Source: Phallusia mammillata
Lineage: Eukaryota > Chordata > Ascidiacea > Phlebobranchia > Ascidiidae
Direction: 5' to 3'
Length of the DNA: 64,000 nt
Assembly: GCA_003260075.1 (NCBI GenBank)
Contig: QLIY01000022.1
Location: 102,830-166,829 of the forward strand
Shown: positions 1 through 11,598 of the stretch, piece after piece
How the letters are laid out: each line of letters begins with the position of its first letter
Numbering within the stretch: the stretch's first letter is position 1
The notes under the pieces: model-generated
What the model saw: the letters and a program-made list of their open reading frames with translations, nothing else
Database searches by the model: none
Told to the model about the DNA's origin: nothing
Position numbers and translations under genes: made by a program

Positions 1-34
1 AAAAAAATTGGTTTATAAAATTTATGAAGCACGT

Positions 35-479
35 TTAATGGGATGGATGCGCTTGATGATTTTTACATAAGTCATCCATTCGTGGCTTGATACAAGACAA
101 AGCAGGACGAAGAACATCCTCAACATTATTTAAAGAGGATCGGTATTTGGCCTTAATGATCACCAATCTTGAGAATCCCGCTTCACACAACACAAATATA
201 GCAAAAACCTACTGGAACGTAAAATGTTAGGTAAAAATAATTCGTTGTGATGTCATAACTACTTTAACAATATCAATGGCATAGTGCAGATAGCCAAGCT
301 ATTAAGGACAAAGGCATAACAACAACTTAACGATGACAAAAACCGGCCCAGAAAACAATTTTGCACGCACGTATACCATTTGTTGTGACAACGACATAAT
401 AACGCATAATCTTTCGCGACCCCAAAATTATATTCCGCGACCCCAATTGGGGTCGCGACCCACAGTTTGAGAAGCCCTG
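35..479 (-). mobile_element. hAT DNA transposon remnant (transposase C-terminus plus one terminus)
   Basis: Read on the minus strand, 35-190 is open and ends in a stop at 35-37. It encodes the typical C-terminal dimerisation segment of hAT transposases: it begins LCEAGFS, continues with a KAKYRSSLN-like stretch and ends with HQAHPSH. At 449-479 the plus strand carries the sequence GGGGTCGCGACCC followed by a stretch ending GAAGCCCTG, the usual inverted-terminal end of CAGGGnTTCTCAAACTGTGG hAT elements. Between the two nothing coding is left, so the element is internally deleted. The other terminus is missing or lies outside the window, so an 8-bp target duplication cannot be tested. Confidence 0.75.
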
Positions 480-1244
480 CCTAACTAACTGGTTTTATTT
501 TTATTGGTCTTATTCAAATGTTGGTAATTTTAGATATGCGTTCCAAGCGCTCTTGGTTTAGCTACAGACATTGTATTTAATCGCTATTTGTTGATTGAAA
601 AGGACTTAGGTCATGATACGCTTAACAATACGATCTTACCTGAAACCTCTTAGGTCTATAGGCTATAGATACCATTGTTTTACTCCTAAACTATTGCCAA
701 AGATTTAAATATTTTGTTAACAGTCGTTCTAACACCCCGGCAGTGGCACAACGCAAAGGCTTTTCTTCAGAGGACATCAAACAAATTAACTCCATGTACA
801 AGTGCAGAAATTATAGATTTAATTGGTATTACAAATAAACACAAGCACTGTTTCGACTTTGTGATGAATTTTTAAAAAACAAAAGGCAATATTTTATGTT
901 GTTTTCGTCTTTAACATTTCATCTTTATCACTTTTGCACAAACCTTATGTGGAATCAATTTCAGCATGATATATGTTTACCCCAAGTCTATACTTGATTA
1001 AGAACTTGTAATTATTATGTCAGGAGTTTTTTTGCCACCCACATCAGTTTCGGTTTTGAAAATTTTAACGTTTGATTGTGATGGCAAAATATGTCTTTGT
1101 GTTTGGTTTGTTGCAATAAATTCTATTTTTGTGCTGAACTGGGTTGGTTGTGATACTATGGTTGTTAAAACCGACAAAAAATCGAATTTATGTGTTTAAA
1201 AAAAATAGCACTATGGAAATAAATTATTTGCGTCTGCAAAAACG
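480..1244. other. intergenic, nothing recognised
   Basis: AT-rich sequence without convincing exons, repeats or RNA genes. Short open frames near 1017-1200 have no recognisable similarity and no splice context. Confidence 0.5.
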
Positions 1245-1317
1245 TGCCCCGAGTGAGGATCGAACTCACGACCTTGAGATTATGAGACTCACGCGCTGCC
1301 TACTGCGCCATCGAGGC
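1245..1317 (-). tRNA. trnM-CAU: elongator tRNA-Met (anticodon CAT)
   Basis: The reverse complement folds into a complete 73-nt cloverleaf. The acceptor stem is GCCTCGA paired with TCGGGGC (one T-G pair) with discriminator A. The D-arm is GCGCAGTAGGCAGCGC and the anticodon loop is CTCATAA. The T-arm carries the intact B-box GTTCGATCC. The anticodon stem TGAGT/TCTCA differs from the human elongator Met gene as I remember it, but the change is compensated on the other strand. No intron. It is the elongator type, not the initiator. Confidence 0.93.
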
Positions 1318-1345
1318 GACGAACACGGAGGCTCCAAAGCATTGG

Positions 1346-1676
1346 CATAAAGTACAAAACGCGCTAAAGCCCGATGAAGTTAATAAATAACATTGGGTAT
1401 TTCTGTTCAATTGAAGAGTTTACCTGCATTTTCGTTCGATGCTGGAAATGTCTGTTCAAATGTCACGTGTATATTATCAATTTCGGCATTAATTTGATCG
1501 TTATTGGGGGGGGGGCCATAAAGTACAAAACGCGCTAAAGCCCGATGAAGTTAACAAATAACATTGGGTATTTTGGTTCAATTGAAGAGTTTACCTGCAT
1601 TTTCGTTCGATGCTGGAAATGACTGTTAAAATGTCACGTGTATATTATCAATTTCGGCATTAATTTGATCGTTATT
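1346..1676. repeat. direct duplication across a 10-G spacer (assembly junction)
   Basis: Positions 1346-1505 and 1517-1676 are 160-bp near-identical direct copies that differ at a few bases, for example ATTTCTGTTC versus ATTTTGGTTC. They are separated by G x10 at 1506-1515. I read this as two overlapping contig ends carrying different alleles, joined by a placeholder gap. Confidence 0.75.
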
Positions 1677-3641
1677 ATTTATCATGTGAACATGTTCATT
1701 TTTGAACTCGTCACAAGCGTGCACTGTTCTCACAAGCATGGAAACGCACTTAGAATCAATAAACTGACACCACCATTAACACGTGCCTAAAAAGAGCTTG
1801 TATTTGTTTTGTGTTGGTGTCGACCTGTGGAAATTATAAACACTGCTCGTTTTGGAATATAATTGTGATGACTATAAAACGTGACTCTTGCCAACGTGCT
1901 TGGTAATGTTTTTACGACACGTGCTACTTTATTCTGCACACCTAGAGTCACGATTGCATCATGGTTTATAAACGAGCGCATTGGAAAGTTATGGTATTGT
2001 TGTTTTCACGAATTTTCGTCACGAACCTACAATAAATCGCTCTCAATTTTTTTCATTGACATGCTTTTTCAAAATGTACTATACTTTGGGCAACATGTTT
2101 TTTTATTCAGCTTCCCAAAGAACGTTTTAAAAAAGGGCTTTGCTGGTAAAATTAAACTAAAAAAATGTACATTTTATTAAAGGTTTATCATTTTTGTGAA
2201 TTTTTTTTCCGGCAGCTACGCCAATTCTTTCGCAGGTCAGCCTTTACCCAGTTTTAAAGATTTCACACAAAGTTTGTTGAGGTAAACAACCCACTGCGCA
2301 CAGAGGTTAACTTATACCTATAAAACGACCTACAAATTCTCATGAGATTTCAAAACAGTACTATGTGTTTCTGTTGTTCTTACGTAATTACAACGCAACG
2401 CAATTTCCTGTTTGTCAACATCCCACCGCTATTCTTTGTGGCTCTGTGGGTTCCTGTCCGAGAGTTACAAAACAAATATTTGTATCAATCGTTTCTATTG
2501 TGGAGTACTGTTACGAAAATGTTTGAGGGAAGTTTTTGTCTACGATTACTTTTTAGCGCTTGCTCTTTCAAAACAGTCTGATAGTAATATTGTCCAAAAC
2601 CAATAAGTTTATTTTGGTGTGCACGTAAATCAGTTTCAATATTGATACAGTCAGCAATCGTAGCTACATCCCCTTCCCCCCAACATATCAGACGCCGTCT
2701 GCTTTTGCAACAAAGCCCATTTATGAGTATCCAGCTGTTTAAACAATTTTTTAGACATGAGAACATTACAGTACAGACAAGTCCTGTTTGTTCGACGCAT
2801 TTCCACCGAATACGTCCCTCTGCTCACAAACTGTTATATTTTTGTTTGAACACAATATGTGACCTAATACCGTTTGGCGACTTTATGCACGACAAAAAGT
2901 AGCATGGCTAAAAATGTTGTATTTGTAACTTAACAATCTTAACAGTTTGTAAGGTATAATCTTTTGTCAACATTTTTAGACAAACTTGACCAGGTTAAAA
3001 TTTAAACCGATGACACCAATTTATCTTCGGGCTGAAATTTGTCAGTTATTGCCACTAAATATCGTTAACGAACAAGTTCTTATCTTTCTTGTCACTGAGA
3101 GTATATCGAGATGGTGAATACGCGTGTGCTATCTGCATTATCGCCAACGTTGCAGAAATTAGTGTGTTGAGATAAGCTAACGACCGATAAGGGCCGCCAC
3201 CTTAGGGCAACACTTCACCTTCGACACAGGCGTGTTCACCCGGTTGGCCAACTTTCCTGCATTTTCACACAAACCAGCTTTTCATGCTGCCTAATAATTC
3301 GTTCCTTAGGACAACTTTATGACGTAACTATTGATGGACTGGTATTGTAAAGTAAAGACAATGGGCGGCACATGATTGCAAGATTTTAACTGCCATTATC
3401 CTGTAATTGGGGCAGAACAAATTAATCACTTTTAATCCATGTAAGTTTGCGGCAATCAGACTGCGTGCAAACTCACAACATAATGGCACTAAACTTACGA
3501 GATGTTGATTTTGCATCGATGCACTCCAAGTACGTCGTCAGCAGTTATACTAGGCGGCAATAATAGGCAGTTAAATTACACAAATTTAATCAACTCGATG
3601 AACTGTTAATGGCGGTGACAAGCACCACATATGCAACCAAT
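1677..3641. other. intergenic, nothing recognised
   Basis: No exon with matching splice sites, no RNA gene and no transposon terminus was recognised. The longest open frames (about 100 codons at 1881-2180 and about 90 on the minus strand at 2485-2766) show no family motif. Confidence 0.45.

Positions 3642-3725
<84 letters not shown>
3642..3725. other. run of 84 G: probable converted assembly gap
   Basis: An uninterrupted 84-base G homopolymer. The flanks are unrelated to each other. Its length differs from the 10-11 base runs, as expected for a gap with an estimated size. It creates artificial polyproline frames on the minus strand and polyglycine frames on the plus strand, which should be ignored. 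Confidence 0.7.
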
Positions 3726-3726
<1 letters not shown>

Positions 3727-3727
3727 T

Positions 3728-4054
3728 GAATAGGATTTTCGATGCGGGATTGTGAAAGTTTGCGACGGACTGGCTGGGGGGGGGGGCAACTTTGTTGTGT
3801 GTAGAAGATTTTAATATGTTGCAATGTAGAAGATTTTAATATGGCCAGGAATTTATCTCACCGAAAGCAAATAGTTAATTTTCAAATGATCGCCATTTCT
3901 TTAAAAACAATGTTGCTACAGTGTTTCGTAAAATTCCATGCCCAAAAGTCATATACCACATAGTTTACTGGGCATACCACAGATTCGGCGGATTAGGCCA
4001 ATGATCGAATAGGATTTTCGATGCGGGATTGTGAAAGTTTGCGACGGACTGGCT
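3728..4054. repeat. 48-bp copy pair around a G spacer (misplaced small contig)
   Basis: 3728-3775 and 4007-4054 are the same 48 bp, beginning GAATAGGATTTTCGATGCGG. The first copy is bounded by G runs on both sides (3642-3725 and 3776-3786), so it looks like a tiny contig placed next to its own overlap. Inside, 3801-3842 holds a short tandem repeat built on TGTAGAAGATTTTAATATG. Confidence 0.6.
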
Positions 4055-5170
4055 TCAACTTTGACACTGCATTGTGGTTTTGATCAAATATTTCCCAGAA
4101 ATAAAATTCCCGCAACTTTGACGCGTATGGGAGGTGCATTGTTGAAATGCTTTGCGCCAGGCACAAACCGCCTTTGGGTCAGTTTTTCGCCACTTGTCCT
4201 TCAAATACAATAAGATTTCGGACCGGATTATGCTGAATATTGCAAACATTCTTTGTCCGAAAACTTCGCTGACTTTGGCCCACGGCTAAACCGACAGAAA
4301 TTTTGAGTGACATTGTTTACATTGATCTGTTTACTGAAAATTCCGCGATTAGCGCGTGACGTCACAACGGCTGGGTAACACCTCGCAATCGACCTGAATA
4401 TTACTCGTCATGCGAAAGTACATTTAAGGAAGCATGAGCTTTGCAAAAGGCCTGCAGTGGTTTTACCTGCGCCTAATTTGAGTGTGACTAGCAGATTTTA
4501 ACTTCATCAATGTGTTTCTCCCACAAGGATATTTCCATTGCGTTATATGGTATTTTTGGGCATGGCCAAGCTATAATCGTTATAGGACAGCCCATAATTG
4601 TAAAGCTAAATTTATTCCAAATCGTTAGTTGGTAATCCAAATCGAGGCGTAAGTGGCATTAATTTCTAGCACGCGCTCGCGAAAATTGTAGCATGAAATT
4701 AGTTATCGACAGCCGATATCGTTCGTTGGCGTCGCCAAATAATCGCCCAGTAAAAACTGTGATAATGGACCGAGCGCTAGGATAAATATTTTGATAAGGA
4801 TGAGGTCCCGATATGCACGAAGCAATGAGCTGTACTAACTCTACTCAGCTGGCTCGCAAAAAGAGAAAAAGGCAATCGCGAAAAAGAGAGAGGTGCTTTA
4901 CTAGCTAAATTGGTGAGACCGCATGTCATCAATCAGATTTGTGGTCGCAGTCGTGGTAAGACACAGCTTCTCCTGAGAGAGTCAGCAATTACAAGTAGTA
5001 AAGCATTTGAGGTGATCTTGTTGTGGAGCTGCTTTAGTTTAAGGCGCAGTTTGTTGTGGTACAAGGATCCACAAGACGGGTCACATATAAAGCGCTTTGC
5101 ATAAAGAAAGTGAATTTTACTTTAGCTAACAAGGCGCAAAGTTGTGTTTCGTAAAATCATCTTTATTTTA
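4055..5170. other. region upstream of the first ephrin gene
   Basis: No exon is recognised. This is the 5' flank of the first ephrin gene and the natural place for its promoter. I see no canonical TATA box at a supported distance and make no specific site call. Confidence 0.35.
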
Positions 5171-5499
5171 AAATCATTTTTATAACCTGTTTGTCCATTT
5201 TTTAGGTTTATTAGTTATTTTGCACTTATCAAACAGTACTATAAACATGAATATGATGAGATTCGCAAGTATGTTTGTTCTGTTCTATTTCTGCCAGTGC
5301 TGCGTCGGTGGAGCAACGAGGCATGTTCTCGGGGGGGGGGAAATCATTTTTATAACCTGTTTGTCCATTTTTAGGTTTATTAGTTATTTTGCACTTATCA
5401 AACAGTACTAAAAACATGAATATGATGAGATTTGCAAGTCTGTTTGTTCTATTCTATTTCTGCCAGTGCTGCGTCGGTGGAGCAACGAGGCATGTTCTC
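5171..5499 (+). repeat. duplicated ephrin exon 1 across a 10-G spacer
   Basis: 5171-5330 and 5341-5499 are direct copies separated by G x10 (5331-5340). Both hold the ephrin start codon (5247 and 5416) and the signal-peptide coding sequence. They differ at about five positions, including Met9 versus Leu9 of the predicted protein and a one-base change in a T run. The first copy breaks off in the spacer before the splice donor; the second continues into it. An allele overlap is the simplest explanation. Confidence 0.75.
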
Positions 5500-8400
5500 T
5501 ATTGGAATTCAATTATGTCTCCACAGTAAGTTCATTTACACCCGTTAAATACAGTTTTGTATAACGTTTTTAACATAACGTTAAACCACATCGATCGAAA
5601 CTTTGTCAGTGAAGTATTACTATGTACTGCATATGTATGTCACTATGTGGGCGGTACACATATAGAACCCCCCAAACCGTAGTAATCCGATGGGGGGGGG
5701 GCATTATGTCTCCAGAGTAAGTTCATTTACACCCGTTAAATACAGTTTTGTTTAACGTTTTTAACATAACGTTAAACCACATCGATCGAAACTTTGTGAG
5801 TGAAGTATTATTATGTACTGAATATGTATGTGGGCGGTACACATATAGAACCCCCCAAACCGTAGTAATCCGATTGTGAAAAACTCGGCAGCTAATACTT
5901 TTTAAGTAGATATACCCAGCGCAATAAAGTACCAGCAGTTTGTCAGTTTTGATCGAGTAATTTTCCGAAATTAGGTACCAGAGACATTTAAATCCGCGCT
6001 TTGCCCTTATTCGGTGTTACGTGAGTTAAACGTTCCTTCGTGCAAAAGCAACCCATCGAATTTCAGTGCTATATTTATTGGCGGTAGTTAGCAAAATTGT
6101 ATTGATATTTTACAAGTCGCACTATTGTCACCGCTTCTACACTGCGACGGTCATAAAAGTTTCTCACTGTCGTAGAGTCGCCACACATTTCCGTGAATAT
6201 TCCCTCCACGAAGCGTTGTCCTGACAACGAAACCATTGATTGCGTTACGTATTGATTATACGACAAACGCGTCATCCTGTTTTGTGGATGTATAATGGTG
6301 TCCCGGACCGCTGGCCAACCTTTTATGAGAGAATATTGGCGTATTGTTTCCGTGACGTTACAGTCGACCTGGCATCCGGTTCCCACAAGCGCAACTACAA
6401 TTTAGGATCTGGGTTTGCTCCCCGGAGAGTTGCGCAGGCCTTTATGCCGAATCCGGCACGAACTATTTACCAAGGAACCAAATTAGTTTGTCAAATCGAA
6501 AATCGTTTGCCTACACAGCGTGGCGTCCTTGTTTTCCGGCAAGCGTCTGTCTTTGACAGTTCCACTAATGTTGTGTGGATATTCGACTAGGACGACGTGA
6601 TTATCAAACATTCTATTGTTTTTGACAGTAGAGATTTACGTGTGGGAAAATTAAGCCCCTCATTGCCACGCGCATTTAAATCCCAGTCCCAACAATTGTT
6701 TAATTGTGCATTAAGCAGCAAGTACTTGCAGGCGGCAAGATGTTAACGTCGTGCGTTCGATCACAATTATCGTTAGCGATGGAAAGAAAATCATTGAGTG
6801 GGTTTACGACCATTGTCCAAACCGCCTATTTGGTTTAACGCCTGTTAACAAAAAACACAAAGGCTGTGCAAAGGGCTGCAACGGTCTTTCAAGCGACTCA
6901 TCGCAAACAATGGTCAATGCTGAAACACGTGTTCGGGTTTTTTCATCAAAGGTCAAACCGCGAAAAAAGTTCGATGTATTGTCCGCATGCTAACCTCAAG
7001 TAATAACGACGCGATATTAGGTGCGTGGTTAATATTTGATACTGGCACTGTGGCACATGTCCACAAGTCGTATTGAGTGGCTCGCGTTAATGCTTTAAAT
7101 TGTGGTTGGGCTCAACTCAGCAAGGGACCTTACTCATTGTTTGTACAACCGTACTGAGGTCTCTTTAGCGCGATGGTCATTTTTTGCTTGTTCTTGGCCA
7201 CGTAGCCGTGTAAATATTGGTTTTACGCTCGAACCGGGACATTCATACTTGGAACGTTGCGCAAACAAGTCGCCTCTAATCGCGCCTTATCTCCTTGGCG
7301 CAAAAGAAGGTCTGGCATTGGCTCTCGGCCCACTAAATCGCATTACTTATCGCCGTCTAACAAAAACAACAACACGGGCCAGCCCAAAGTGTCTTCGCTT
7401 GCTACACACTAACGCAATCAATCTCACCAGAACGCGCACTAAATCTACATGAATCCACCAAAAATATATAAACGTGTCCCGCAATCCACACAAAATTGCA
7501 AAAACAAATAACACGTATTTATCTTCTTTTCCAGACTTAAGGATCGTGATCACATCACGCATGTGAAAATCGGCGAGTTCATGGACATACTGTGCCCCCA
7601 TCGAAGTCTCCAGGGAATCACCGGAGGTCCACGGGAACCGGCGACCTTTGACTTGCTCAATGTGACGGAATCGGAATACAATGAATGCCACGCCAGAGGT
7701 CAGTGTATTCATCATTTGTGTAGAAGTTTGTGCTAAATTCTCCCAAAGCACAATGCGTCGGCCGCGCAAACGAACAGACATGTGGGGATTACTTGGCCTG
7801 ATGATAGTTCATGCAAGTATTTTATTCGAAAGATTAGTTTTGGTGACTTCCTCGCTGAGTAATATTGCGCCGGCGTTAAATAGAGTGGGAGGAAGGCCAA
7901 GGCGTTGGTGCGCTATTATGACAATTAAGCGAGACACGATTAGGTCTGTTTTATACACAAATTATCGTCCGTGTAATACAAGTCCCGTGTGTGGCTCTGA
8001 CGTCTGCTGACTGTGGGTGACAACCTACAGTGTATTCACTGCTTATGCGGTATATATGATGAGAAAAGTCAGACTAATGGGTAATGACTCAACACCCCAT
8101 TTCTGTAAACAATCAAGTTTTTAAGGCAACTTTCCGCTGGAAACGGAGGCAGCGCGGTTAATTGTTTGTATTGACGCCTGGGTATCACATGTCGCTGTTT
8201 GCCTAACTAATTGCCGCTGAAGCCTATTCGAATTTCCACACCTCTTTGTGATACAAAGCTATGTTTACAATGGCCACTTTGTTCTGTCGCGATGATTTGG
8301 TGTTCGTTAGACAGTCATCAAACATCCGTTAGACACTTCGTTGCGACACAATCTCAGTGTTAGACACAAAACCTTAACACAATTGTTTCTCTTATTTCAG

Positions 8401-9833
8401 GAAAAGGAAAATTTATGTTCGCCTGCAACAAACCAGAACGCGAAAACAAATTGACTCTCAAATTTCAAACCATCAGCCCTTCTCCACTCGGATTTCGATT
8501 TCAATATTGTGCTGACTACTATTTCATGGGTAAGTCGATGGTTAAAGTAGCTATACTTAAGAACACGATTAAGGTGAAGAACACAACAGTGTTCTGCGAA
8601 GTCACGGCTTATAATTCCCGCTTGTGTGTGTTTGTTGTGCGATCTCGGGCGGTTTAAAACTGAATTAGAATATTAAGTGGGTGGCTTAAATGCAGTGCCC
8701 GCTTTGCGTCCAAAGAAAGTCAATGCACTTGGACGTAAACACCCCGGGCCACAAAACGACCAACCATCGCCTTGGGAAACTGTCTAGAAACGGCCTGTTG
8801 TCGATGTACACAGACCAGAGCAGATAATTTCCATGGCGTGGTCAGCCTTATTTATACGGTGTCGGCAACAGCTTTTGTTTCTTTTTGCAGCTCTGCCACG
8901 AGGCCGACGATCCCGTCATGGCTGCTCAAAAGATACGACCAGGATCCACATTCGAGTCGCTTGCAAAGGTAACATTTGTTCCAAAGTTTGCGGTTGTTTA
9001 TCATTGGCACTCAAGTTAGTTTTTCCCACATAATGGCAGAAGAAGATTTAAGTTAATAAGCCATCTGTCTGAGACCCAGCTTGACACACATTTCAGACGC
9101 GATTAAAAATAGATCAACTAAGAGCATGTTCGAATTAGTTATGGCGAAGCAAGGTTGCCAATTATGGGCCTGGTACTACCTGTGGCTGTCGAAGATAAGA
9201 AGAAAATGTCTCACACTCGCTTGCTCACGAGCTGTCCTCAATAAGAAGCGCTCTCCTTCCTAAAGCTCTTTTTTGTTCCTCGAGCTTACCTGCGGCTTAT
9301 CGCAAACTAGCATTTATACCCGTTGAAAAAGAGAGAGAATAATTTAATTGAGCGTGCGCACGTGTTGGTCTTTTTCAATGAGCCGCGGGGCGCGCTGTTT
9401 TGATAAACAAGTTCACGTGACTTGTGTGCAATACTTGCAACTTGTGCCGTGTGACTCATCAAGCTAAATGTGATTACTTTGATTTTTAGACGAAACAACT
9501 ACTGTTGAAACAACAACCGAAGCAACGACAACGACGGTCAAAACAGCGAAACCTGAGGATGTTCTCTCGGACGTTATAAAGCGAATTCGTCACCACAAGA
9601 AGCCAAGCGCTGACCCAGTCAAAACAGAAGACATTGTAATCCCAGAATTGACAAACCCATTCGATATCGAGACAGAACTCTCTGAAAACAATCCCCAAGT
9701 GTTAAAGGTTGTCTCAGGACACCGAGACGTTGGTGGTGGTGAAAATTCAGCATCTTCTTTCGGAAAATCGACTTTACTACTCGCTGCAACAGTGACTGCT
9801 GGTTTCGTCATATCAAAATTCATCGTATCGTAA
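5416..9833 (+). CDS. Efna: ephrin-A-type ligand 1 (GPI-anchored), 5 exons
   Basis: Cell-surface ligand of Eph receptor tyrosine kinases. Exons 5416-5525, 7535-7698, 8401-8529, 8891-8968 and 9490-9833 splice with GT-AG borders and phases 2,1,1,1 to 274 aa. Residues 1-22 form a signal peptide. The ephrin domain spans about 25-160, starting RHVLYWNS and containing KIGEFMDILCPH (Cys57), an N-glycosylation sequon NVT at 79-81, Cys88, Cys100 and the receptor-binding GH-loop region FQTISPSPLGF (113-123). Its last strand ends VACK at 157-160. Residues 161-180 are Thr-rich. The protein ends in a hydrophobic tail with no cytoplasmic part, which indicates a GPI anchor and therefore the A class. Intron 1 is 2.0 kb and contains an allele-like duplication at 5512-5874. 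Which orthologue it is cannot be decided from sequence alone. Confidence 0.92.
5512..5874. repeat. second allele-like duplication, exon 1 donor and start of intron 1
   Basis: 5512-5691 and 5703-5874 are direct copies around G x10 at 5692-5701. They differ by an 8-bp indel near the TGTATGT stretch and by single bases. One difference lies two bases before the splice donor (CCACA|GTAAGT versus CCAGA|GTAAGT). Confidence 0.7.
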
Positions 9834-10036
9834 CGCTGTCTTGGAAACGGACTTAATACTGGTGCATGTTCAGTTCCAGCTGTTGGTTGTATCGGTTGGC
9901 GGCTTTAAATCACTGTGGATAGTTCAAATATTTAATGCGACGACAAGTTTCAGCAACAAGTTGGATCTTTTCCAAACAGCTGGTAAGTTTTTATTTTTCA
10001 TGTTTTGATATTTTGTTTTATACTTATTTTCAATTA

Positions 10037-10042
10037 AATAAA
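10037..10042 (+). terminator. candidate polyadenylation signal of ephrin 1
   Basis: AATAAA about 200 bases after the ephrin 1 stop codon at 9833, in an A-rich stretch with further AATAAA-like sequences just downstream. It is the nearest canonical signal to the gene. Confidence 0.45.
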
Positions 10043-10222
10043 CACAAAAATTAAATAAATAAAAAATCTGCTTAGAGTACTGTCGTTCGAAAAAATATTT
10101 ATTTGAACACATACACTGACCAAACCTTTTTACTTTTTTAGAATCTTCAATATGCACTCAAATCCACAGTCAATACATCAACGAACTGCTATGCTTGCAA
10201 GTGTTCATTTGGCTGACGTCAA

Positions 10223-11215
10223 TCATGGCAATCCGCGTCTTTATTAGCCTTTGCTTGTATTTTGCATCCTTGCCAACGCTTTCATCAACTGCTACTTTGT
10301 ATTTTTGCTTAATTTCGCGGTTGTTGATTGTGCAATTTTTCCTTAGAGTATGTTTTTCGGGGGGGGGGTCGAAGATTTTGCAGAGGCATCGATTTGCGGC
10401 AATTGTGCATAAAAAAGACGGTCATACGCTAGTTGTGTTTTTCCGATTAATCGATGTTAAAATCTACGCAAAGGAAATTCCGTTATTTGACTGAAAAAAC
10501 ACCAATTTAATAAGCTTTGTTGTTTAGTTTGCTTAGCAAAAAGGGGGGGGGGGTCATGGCAATCCGCGTCTTTATTAGCCTTTGCTTGTATTTTTCATCC
10601 TTGCCAACGCTTTCATCAACTGCTACTTTGTATTTTTGCTAAATTTCGCGGTTGTTGATTGTGCAATTTTTCCTTAGAGTATGTTTTTCTAACCACTGTT
10701 CTGCACTTTTGTTTTTTGATTTCTTTTTTCTTAACCTTTCTTGTTATTTTTTCTACGATCGATCAAATAAATCTAAAAATCCCGATTTTCTACGTGGTAA
10801 TTTAGACTTTAGAGCTATTGCTCGTCAAAACATGAAAGCTAGGCAAAACATGACCAGATGGTGGCAGTGAGGGTCAAACATGAAAGCTAGTGAAGGCATG
10901 ACCACATAGTGGCAGTAAAGAGTAACTGATGCAATCGAAGATCTGTGGTTGCGTGCTCCATATTTAACGAGTGGGATCAACAAACACACACGTCGTGTTT
11001 ATTGCCGACATTAGTTGCACATCTGAAGATTTTGCAGAGGCATCAATTTGCGGCAATTGTGCATCAAAAAAGACGGTCATACGCTAGTTGTAACTTGATA
11101 CGGTAGTTGTGTTTTTCCGATTAATAGATGTAAAAATCTACGCAAAGTAAAATCCGCTATTTGACTGAAAAACACCAATTTAATAAGCTTTGTTGTTTAG
11201 TTTGCTTAGCAAAAA
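10223..11215. repeat. scrambled contig ends: two interleaved duplicate pairs
   Basis: The order is A, spacer, B, spacer, A', unique sequence, B'. A is 10223-10358 and A' is 10554-10689 (136 bp each). B is 10371-10542 (172 bp) and B' is 11025-11215 (191 bp). B' holds about 19 bp absent from B, including ACTTGATACGG. Spacers are G runs at 10359-10368 and 10543-10553. B is best read as a small allelic contig wrongly placed inside a longer one. No gene is seen here. Confidence 0.7.
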
Positions 11216-11218
11216 TAT

Positions 11219-11598
11219 TACGCCTTTGAATGAAATTTAGTATAGAACCTAAGATTCTATGTCCTGAAGTAATGATTGTAATCATCCAGAACTAAATCTG
11301 TTCATTGTTCTCATTACCAAACGATATGAAAGCAAAACAACTGCTGATCGTTAGTTGCAACGTTTCACACAGGTTGTGGGCCAGTTTTTTTTAAGGTTTG
11401 GTTTGGGTGACCGCTAAGTAGTTTTAAGGGGGGGGGGATACGCCTTTGAATGAAATTTAGTACAGAACCTAAGATTCTATGTCCTGAAGTAATGATTGTA
11501 ATCTTCCAGAACTAAATCTGTTCATTGTTCCCATTAACAAACGATATGAAAGCAAAAAACTGCTGATCGTTAGTTGCAACGTTTCACACAGGTTGTGG
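11219..11598. repeat. direct duplication near a 10-G spacer
   Basis: 11219-11379 and 11439-11598 are copies beginning ACGCCTTTGAATG and ending at GGTTGTGG. Only the first copy is followed by the 48 bp at 11380-11427, then G x10 at 11428-11437. It is the same type of assembly junction, with a divergent contig tail. Confidence 0.65.

Noticed and set aside
3586-3824. Minus-strand polyproline reading frames
   Set aside because: They are produced only by the 84-G run, which is probably a gap placeholder.
5171-5874. A real tandem duplication of ephrin exon 1
   Set aside because: Copies abut fixed-length G spacers, as at many other sites in the window, which points to assembly overlap.
6075-6590. 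Open frames of 103 and 116 codons on both strands in ephrin 1 intron 1
   Set aside because: No family motif and no splice support; they overlap each other and lie within a well-supported intron.
7102-7781. 116- and 144-codon frames overlapping ephrin 1 exon 2
   Set aside because: Frames in other phases or on the opposite strand to a clear ephrin exon.
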